A DNA stretch of 9,734 nt. Source: CAYHIN01 sp964356705. GTDB lineage: Bacteria > Patescibacteriota > Microgenomatia > CAZETR01 > Amesbacteraceae. The translations under genes were made by a program, and so were the position numbers. Each line of letters opens with the position of its first letter. Within the stretch, counting starts at the first letter, position 1. Below the pieces are notes generated by a model that was not told the DNA's origin, searched no databases, and saw only the letters and a list, made by a program, of their open reading frames with translations. The stretch lies in NCBI GenBank assembly GCA_964356705.1, contig CAYHIN010000028.1:1-9734 (forward strand), in the 5' to 3' direction. Shown here one piece after another: positions 5,138-9,734 of the stretch.

Positions 5138-6189
5138 TGGTCGTCTCCCGGATTGCACTATCAGGTTCGGAAAAAATTGGCCTGCTCTCAAACCTATCAA
5201 CTCTGCTCACAGCAGGGATTCCTATATTAGACGCAGTCAGTACTATTTCCGAAGACTCCAAAGGTCGGGAAAAAATTCTTCTCGAGTCCCTGCGAGCAGA
5301 TCTACAGCAAGGCAAACCAGTTCACATATCCCTGTCTGCTTTTCCCCACAGCTTTGATCGAGTGACGATCAATCTTTTGCGGGCAGCCGAGGGTGCGGGT
5401 ACTCTAGAGGTTACTCTACGGGATTTACGAGATCATCTCCAAAAAGAAATTGAGTTTACCGACAAGATTAGATTTGCTCTGATTTACCCCTTGCTTATTG
5501 GAGTAGTATTTTTTGGCGTAATGTTGGCTATTTTGATCTTTGTTGTTCCCCGGATATCCTCAGTATTCTCGCGTCTAAACATCCCCCTGCCGTGGCCCAC
5601 CAAGATAATGGTTTTTATGTCTGATTTGGTAGTCAAGCAGACTTGGTATTTACTTGGCGGTATAACAGTAGTCTCAGCAGTTATGTTTTTTTTCTACAAA
5701 AATAATCGCCAGCTAGTTTTGGAAATTGTATCCTCGCTCCCTGTGATCTCAAAGCTGGTGCGCGAAGTGGACTTAGTTCGTTTTTTTCGCAGCATGTCTC
5801 TTCTTTTGAGCTCCGGTCTGCCAATTACCACCGCCCTCGAACTCACCCAGGACGTAGTCTTCAAAAAGCGTACTGCCAAAGCTATCAAGGCCAGCTTACG
5901 CATGGTGACCTCAGGCAAAAAACTCTCAGAGGGTTTCATAGCAGATAAGCCAGATTTTCCCATCACCGTAATCAGACTGATCGAAGCCGGAGAAAAGAGC
6001 GGCACTTTAGATAAGGCCATGGGATATATCTCCGGTTATTTGGATTATCAGGTTAGCAACTCGCTCAAAGCTTTCACCTCTCTTATCGAGCCGGTCATGT
6101 TACTGCTTGTTGGCCTATGTGTTGGAGGCATGATGATGGCAATCATAGCTCCTATTTACGGTCTAATAGGCCAGGTCGGAGGTCGATGA
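5137..6189 (+). CDS. pilC: Type IV pilus inner-membrane platform protein PilC (GspF family)
   Basis: A 350-residue polytopic membrane protein, the platform on which PilB acts. It has two T2SSF repeats. The first (about 15-138) contains LLTAGIPILDAV and the AAEGAGTLE motif. The second (about 213-340) contains LLSSGLPITTAL and the EAGEKSGTLD motif. The three membrane helices lie at about 114-138, 170-188 and 316-340. It is shorter than the usual 400 residues or so because it lacks the N-terminal extension, a form also found in GspF-like proteins. It starts inside the pilB stop (TAATG) and its own stop overlaps the next start (ATGA), so translation is probably coupled on both sides. Confidence 0.95.
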   Translation: MVVSRIALSGSEKIGLLSNLSTLLTAGIPILDAVSTISEDSKGREKILLESLRADLQQGKPVHISLSAFPHSFDRVTINLLRAAEGAGTLEVTLRDLRDHLQKEIEFTDKIRFALIYPLLIGVVFFGVMLAILIFVVPRISSVFSRLNIPLPWPTKIMVFMSDLVVKQTWYLLGGITVVSAVMFFFYKNNRQLVLEIVSSLPVISKLVREVDLVRFFRSMSLLLSSGLPITTALELTQDVVFKKRTAKAIKASLRMVTSGKKLSEGFIADKPDFPITVIRLIEAGEKSGTLDKAMGYISGYLDYQVSNSLKAFTSLIEPVMLLLVGLCVGGMMMAIIAPIYGLIGQVGGR

Positions 6190-6638
6190 AAACTCGCGGC
6201 TTCACTTTGATCGAACTGGCCGTCACTCTGGGTATGTTGGCAGTTCTCTTTACTCTCACCTCTTTTGCCGTTCTCACATCGATTCACCACGCAGATCAAA
6301 AATCCGTCGAAACCACTTTGTTATCAGACATCCACCTACAGCAGCTCAAAGCTATGCAGGGAGATACCGAGGGCCAGACCCAGGCTTATCCTTACGGCGT
6401 TTACTTTAATGCAAACCAATACACTCTTTTTCGTGGATCCACCTATACCAGTAACGACCCCAACAACTATACCGTTATCCAGGATACAAATTTTAGCTTT
6501 TCCCCCGAAACTTCTCTAGTATTTGCCAGAGGGAGCGGGGAGATTTCCTCACCCGTGACGTTTTTTCTCACCGAAGCCAATTCAGGCGTTATTCACTCCT
6601 TTTTCGTAAACAAGTATGGCGTTGTCAGTCAAAATTAG
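6186..6638 (+). CDS. Type IV pseudopilin, GspH/FimT-like
   Basis: A 150-residue minor pilin with a class III leader: MKTRG, then the prepilin peptidase cut, then FTLIELAVTLGMLAVLFTL. The +5 Glu (E10) needed for assembly is present. The segment after the helix, with QLKAMQGDTEGQTQAYPYGV and a short beta domain, resembles GspH/FimT proteins. It should be processed by a PilD-type peptidase and assembled in a priming or tip complex. ATG 6186 is chosen over an upstream in-frame ATG at 6117 because it places the leader correctly and makes an ATGA overlap with pilC. GGAGG at 6178-6182 lies only three bases before the ATG, too close for a normal Shine-Dalgarno site. It overlaps the next gene by 23 bases. 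Confidence 0.88.
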   Translation: MKTRGFTLIELAVTLGMLAVLFTLTSFAVLTSIHHADQKSVETTLLSDIHLQQLKAMQGDTEGQTQAYPYGVYFNANQYTLFRGSTYTSNDPNNYTVIQDTNFSFSPETSLVFARGSGEISSPVTFFLTEANSGVIHSFFVNKYGVVSQN

Positions 6639-8538
6639 ACGAGGCCAGTCTCTCATCGAGTTGGTGGTCGTCATGGGTTTGTCTGCCCTAATTCTCCCTG
6701 TCCTGGTCTCGGGGTTAGTCGCGTCTCGTCAAGGGCGCGCTCAGCAGCTTCAGCGGACCGAAGCCACAGCCCATCTGATGGAGTCCCAAGAAGCCATGCG
6801 CGTCATTCGTGAGCGCGGCTGGAGTGTGATATCGGAGGCGGGGGTATATCACACCGTCGTGGAAAATAATACCTGGGGCTTGGTCACAGGCGTCGAAGTG
6901 GTGGATGATTATACTCATCAAGTCACAGTTTCCAATGTTTCTCGCGACGCCAGTGGGGTAATCACGACCACTGGTGGGACGACAGATCCATCCACCAAAA
7001 AAATCGACATCGAAATCTCTTGGTCCTCCCCCTTTCTCTCTTCAGTCTCGTCTACCCAGTATCTTACCCGGTATTTAGACAATCTGGCCTTTACCGAGAC
7101 CACTCAAGCCCAGTTTGATGCCGGTACAAAGCAGGGGGTCGCCACGACCAATGTCTCCGGTGGAGAGATAGTGCTTTCTGGAGGAGGGCACGGAGATTGG
7201 TGTCAGCCGGATTTGACTCTTGCCCAGGTAGATTTACCCAAAAATGGCGTCGCAAATGCCCTCACCGCAATTCCTGCCACAGCTTCAAGTCCCGGCTATG
7301 CCTTCGCAGGTACTGGAGACAACGCTTCCGGGGTTTCATTTGCCAAAGTGGACATTACCGATACCGATCCTCCTACCGCCCAGATTCCCTCACCTGGGAC
7401 ATTTGATGGTTTCAAGACCAATGCCATTTTTGGCGACACCGACTACGCATACCTGGCCACAGACAACAATTCCAAAGAAGTGGAGATCATAAGTCTGACT
7501 ACAAATCCTTATTCAGAATCCGGCTATTTCAATATGCCCGGTAGCGGAAATGCCAGCTCGATCTTTGTTTCTGGCAGTGTAGGTTACGTGACAGGAAGCA
7601 CCAGGCTTTACACCTTTGACCTGGGTAGCAAATCCGGGTCCAGGTCTCAGCTGGGTTTTGTAGATTTGGCCGGGACTGGCACCAAGATCCAAGTCATCGG
7701 TTCCTATGCTTTCGTCACGACAACTAGCTCGTCCACTCCGTTTCAAGTCATAAATATATCCAACCCAACTAGTCCATCTGTAGTCGCCCAAGCCCAAAAT
7801 CTCAGCGGCCAGGGAGCTACCGATGTCTTTGTAAATACCGCCAGCACCAGGGGCTATGTAGTTACATCGCTCTCAAGCTCAGGCGACGAGCTGTTTGTTC
7901 TCGATGTGTCCTCAAAATCAGGCAATCTTCCTGTTCTCGCCAACATCAGCACCGGTTCTATGAGTCCCAAAGGCGTGGTGGCGGTCACAAATAACAAAGT
8001 TATCGCCGCGGGAACAGGAGGGGTCGAGTATCAGGTCTTCACATACGACGATACCACTCACACCCTTGTCACTTGCGGTTCTGGCTTAGAGGTGAACACG
8101 GGTATCAATGGCATCGGAGCCGTAGTCCAACCAAGTGGAAGTTCTTTCTCTTATATTATTACCGCCGACTCCTCTTCTGAGTTCAAAATAATTCAGGGCG
8201 GCCCCAGCGGGGGCGTATCGACCGATGGTTTATTCGCAAGCGCCTTCTTTGACGCCGGGACATCAGCAGCCTTCAATAGACTATCTGCAAGTTCTACGAT
8301 CCCAATTGGTACCGACATCCAATATCGGGTCTCCGGCGCCGATCCAGTATCAGGCAGTTGTGCCGCCGCGACCTTTACGTATCTTGATCTAGGCGGAAAT
8401 GGGACTATTCCACTCGATGATGATGGCCTTGGGTTTGAAAATCCCGCCCGGTGTTTTAGCTATCAGGCAGTACTTTCTTCAGTCGACACCAGCTCGAGTC
8501 CGACACTGTTAGATGTGACTATCAACTACTCGCCATGA
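6616..8538 (+). CDS. Large pseudopilin carrying a beta-propeller (LVIVD-like) and a C-terminal beta domain
   Basis: A 640-residue protein, about four times the size of its neighbouring pseudopilins. The leader is MALSVKIRRG, then the cut, then QSLIELVVVMGL. The +1 residue is Gln rather than Phe, but +5 Glu (E15) is kept. A helix and pilin-like beta region run to about 190. From about 196 to 530 there are roughly seven repeats of 40-50 residues with the pattern Y-A-[FY]-[VLA] ... variable-[IVL]-[ID]-[IVL]. One of them, FQVINISNPTSPSVV, matches LVIVD repeats. This predicts a seven-bladed propeller. Residues about 538-640 form a separate beta-sandwich-like domain beginning DGLFASAFFDAG. The cysteines are C196, C487, C582 and C613, an even number that fits disulfides. 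It is probably the exposed pilus tip, adhesin or ligand binder, comparable in idea to PilY1. ATG 6616 is the only start I see that keeps the leader. Confidence 0.85.
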   Translation: MALSVKIRRGQSLIELVVVMGLSALILPVLVSGLVASRQGRAQQLQRTEATAHLMESQEAMRVIRERGWSVISEAGVYHTVVENNTWGLVTGVEVVDDYTHQVTVSNVSRDASGVITTTGGTTDPSTKKIDIEISWSSPFLSSVSSTQYLTRYLDNLAFTETTQAQFDAGTKQGVATTNVSGGEIVLSGGGHGDWCQPDLTLAQVDLPKNGVANALTAIPATASSPGYAFAGTGDNASGVSFAKVDITDTDPPTAQIPSPGTFDGFKTNAIFGDTDYAYLATDNNSKEVEIISLTTNPYSESGYFNMPGSGNASSIFVSGSVGYVTGSTRLYTFDLGSKSGSRSQLGFVDLAGTGTKIQVIGSYAFVTTTSSSTPFQVINISNPTSPSVVAQAQNLSGQGATDVFVNTASTRGYVVTSLSSSGDELFVLDVSSKSGNLPVLANISTGSMSPKGVVAVTNNKVIAAGTGGVEYQVFTYDDTTHTLVTCGSGLEVNTGINGIGAVVQPSGSSFSYIITADSSSEFKIIQGGPSGGVSTDGLFASAFFDAGTSAAFNRLSASSTIPIGTDIQYRVSGADPVSGSCAAATFTYLDLGGNGTIPLDDDGLGFENPARCFSYQAVLSSVDTSSSPTLLDVTINYSP

Positions 8539-9020
8539 AAAAACCCGGATTCACAATCATTGAACTCCTGCTTTATATGGGCATCCTCCCTCTCATCTTG
8601 ATCGTGCTGTCTATCGTATTTTCCGATCTGGTAAATCTCCAATTGTCCTCCCGGGCTATTTCATCAGTGGAGCAGGGGGGGCGCTTTATCCTGGCCCGCC
8701 TGGCCTACGATATTCGAAGAGCCTCTTCAGTCACGACCCCCGCTACACCTGGTATTTCGTCCCCATCTCTCGCACTTGTTATCTCAGGCGTCACTCATAC
8801 TTATTCTGTAGTCGATGGTCAGCTTACACTCACGGTCGGAGGGCAGACTGATACTTTATCAGGTTCCGATATTCGGGTGGACGGTTTTTCTGTCTTGCGC
8901 CTTGGCAATCCGACCGGCGAGGCTTCTCTTCAGATTTCCGTAGATTTGGGCAGCCTAGACTCGGATCTTTCAGGTCAAGACCAAGCAGTTAGTTACCAAA
9001 CCACGGTCACACAAAGATGA
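8535..9020 (+). CDS. Type IV pseudopilin, PilW/GspJ-like
   Basis: This 161-residue protein has leader MKKPG, then the cut, then FTIIELLLYMGILPLILIV. The +5 Glu is present. The following SSVEQGGRFILARLAYDIRR segment is typical of PilW/GspJ-type minor pilins, whose helix runs into an alpha-beta domain. The rest is beta-rich without cysteines. It starts in an ATGA overlap with the propeller pseudopilin and ends in an ATGA overlap with the next gene, with no Shine-Dalgarno site, so coupled translation is likely. It probably belongs to the tip or priming complex with the other three pseudopilins. The assignment between PilW and GspJ is by resemblance only. Confidence 0.85.
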   Translation: MKKPGFTIIELLLYMGILPLILIVLSIVFSDLVNLQLSSRAISSVEQGGRFILARLAYDIRRASSVTTPATPGISSPSLALVISGVTHTYSVVDGQLTLTVGGQTDTLSGSDIRVDGFSVLRLGNPTGEASLQISVDLGSLDSDLSGQDQAVSYQTTVTQR

Positions 9021-9394
9021 TTATGAGATCTGGCTTTTCACTCGCCTTGTTGTTGGTATTTATGTCCATCGCGTCCACCGTCGTCTTTGGAGCCGTTGCC
9101 GTCACTATTTCCAATTCTCAAGCCTCTTCAAAATATGACCTGGGCGTCGAAAGCTATGTAATCGCCGAGTCTGGTATTGAAAACGGATTACTTCGGTTAT
9201 TACGCGATCCCGGCTACGCTGGAGAAGTCTTGGCGGTGGGTCCTGGGACGGCCACAATTGTTGTCACAGGTAGCGGACCTTATACTATTACTTCCACCGG
9301 CCTGGTGTATGATTTTTCCCACACCCTTCAAGCGACAGCCACCTATATAAATGGTATTCTTACCTTAGATTCCTGGACCGAAATCTACCCATGA
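9017..9394 (+). CDS. Type IV pseudopilin, PilX/GspK-like, lacking Glu+5
   Basis: This 125-residue protein has leader MIMRSG, then the cut, then FSLALLLVFMSIASTVVFGA. The +5 residue is Leu rather than Glu. Loss of this Glu is typical of GspK, which sits at the very tip and has no pilin above it to bond with. The AESGIENGLLRLLRDPGY segment resembles the PilX-type start of the globular domain. The rest is a small beta-rich region without cysteines. It starts in an ATGA overlap (9017); an alternative start at the third residue (9023) would shorten the leader. It ends in another ATGA overlap with the following gene. Confidence 0.8.
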   Translation: MIMRSGFSLALLLVFMSIASTVVFGAVAVTISNSQASSKYDLGVESYVIAESGIENGLLRLLRDPGYAGEVLAVGPGTATIVVTGSGPYTITSTGLVYDFSHTLQATATYINGILTLDSWTEIYP

Positions 9395-9734
9395 AATCCA
9401 AAGCCAATACCCTCATCTATATCAGTCGCGCCGAGATACTCCTGTGCGCCAGTCATCACGTTTCACCTGTTCGCATTCCTCTTCCCCCCACCTGCGTTCA
9501 GGACCTGGAGATAAAAAATCACGAGGAGCTAAACAAAATTCTAGAAGGTTTTCTCGCAGGAGCCAAGCTTCACCCCGGGATCGCAATTTTTATTTTCGAC
9601 GATAGCGTATCTTTTGTAAAAGATTTTGGGAGTCCCCACCCTCCTTCGCCAGAAGAAGTCCAAAAGTTTTTAGACACCGTTCCTCTTCGTTCTGTCAGTG
9701 GCAAGCTTTTCAAAGCTCCGGGTGGTTACAAGCT
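9391..9734 (+). CDS. Open-ended gene, possibly a PilM/GspL-like pilus component (partial)
   Basis: Translating from the ATG at 9391, which overlaps the previous stop (ATGA), gives 114 residues without a stop before the window ends. The start reads MKSKANTLIYISRAEILLCA. There is no signal peptide, leader or membrane segment. The order is two or three short beta strands, a helix about residues 45-57, a strand (GIAIFIFDDSVSFVKDF) and a helix beginning SPEEVQKFLDTVP. This resembles the first half of actin-like PilM/GspL proteins. Position supports it, since PilM, PilN and PilO commonly follow such genes. I see no diagnostic nucleotide-binding motif, so the identity is a guess, but the gene itself looks secure. 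Confidence 0.75.
   Translation, partial: MKSKANTLIYISRAEILLCASHHVSPVRIPLPPTCVQDLEIKNHEELNKILEGFLAGAKLHPGIAIFIFDDSVSFVKDFGSPHPPSPEEVQKFLDTVPLRSVSGKLFKAPGGYK

Noticed and set aside
6178..6182. GGAGG as a Shine-Dalgarno site for the GspH-like pseudopilin
   Set aside because: It is only three bases from the ATG and is explained by the pilC codons for the Gly-Gly-Arg end.
6117..6185. Upstream ATG for the GspH-like pseudopilin
   Set aside because: It would place 23 residues before a perfectly good class III leader and lies in the pilC reading region. ATG 6186 gives an ATGA overlap.
1..9734. Recoded stop codons, CRISPR arrays, tRNA or rRNA genes, transposases
   Set aside because: TGA ends several genes normally, and no repeat array, RNA gene signature or transposase reading frame was seen.

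Overview
The window most likely comes from a Candidate Phyla Radiation (Patescibacteria) bacterium, perhaps of the Microgenomates group. This is an inference from several signs. Genes are packed with 1-4 base overlaps and almost no Shine-Dalgarno sequences. Operon-leading genes start directly downstream of a -10 box. A type IV pilus (T4P) operon carries a large beta-propeller pseudopilin of a style I associate with these genomes. TGA is an ordinary stop codon throughout. No marker gene settles the taxonomy.

Left part (1-2431): a Fur-family metalloregulator on the minus strand is divergent from a plus-strand thiol-redox pair. The pair is a membrane-anchored thioredoxin (WCPTC) and a DipZ-type protein (CcdA electron conduit, TlpA-like thioredoxin, C-terminal beta domain). 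The divergent region holds a perfect 19-bp palindrome with the 7-1-7 geometry of Fur-family operators. It fills the spacer of the regulator's own promoter and covers the -35 region of the thioredoxin promoter. A further gene encoding a signal-peptide or membrane protein follows the regulator and runs off the left edge.

Middle (2432-3025): a 594-bp break in the plus-strand genes. It holds one small minus-strand hypothetical gene with a good promoter of its own. A 13-bp near-palindrome occurs alone just after dipZ and again as the left arm of a perfect hairpin at 2947-2974. The stretch may be a small insertion.

Right part (3026-9734): a coiled-coil hypothetical gene leads into a T4P assembly operon. 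The order is pilB (assembly ATPase), pilC (platform protein), a GspH/FimT-like pseudopilin, a 640-residue pseudopilin carrying a probable seven-bladed beta-propeller and a C-terminal beta domain, a PilW/GspJ-like pseudopilin and a PilX/GspK-like pseudopilin. Last comes an open-ended gene that may be a PilM/GspL-like actin-fold component. From pilB onward, neighbouring genes overlap by 1-23 bases, so translational coupling is likely. The four pseudopilins look like a priming or tip complex, with the propeller protein as the likely exposed tip or adhesin. No major pilin, retraction ATPase or prepilin peptidase is in view.

How the parts could work together (inference): the redox pair would carry electrons to extracytoplasmic thiols under metal or redox control, and the pilus operon would build a surface fibre for attachment. 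The propeller pseudopilin has four cysteines, so the two modules could be linked through disulfide handling, but nothing in the sequence proves this.
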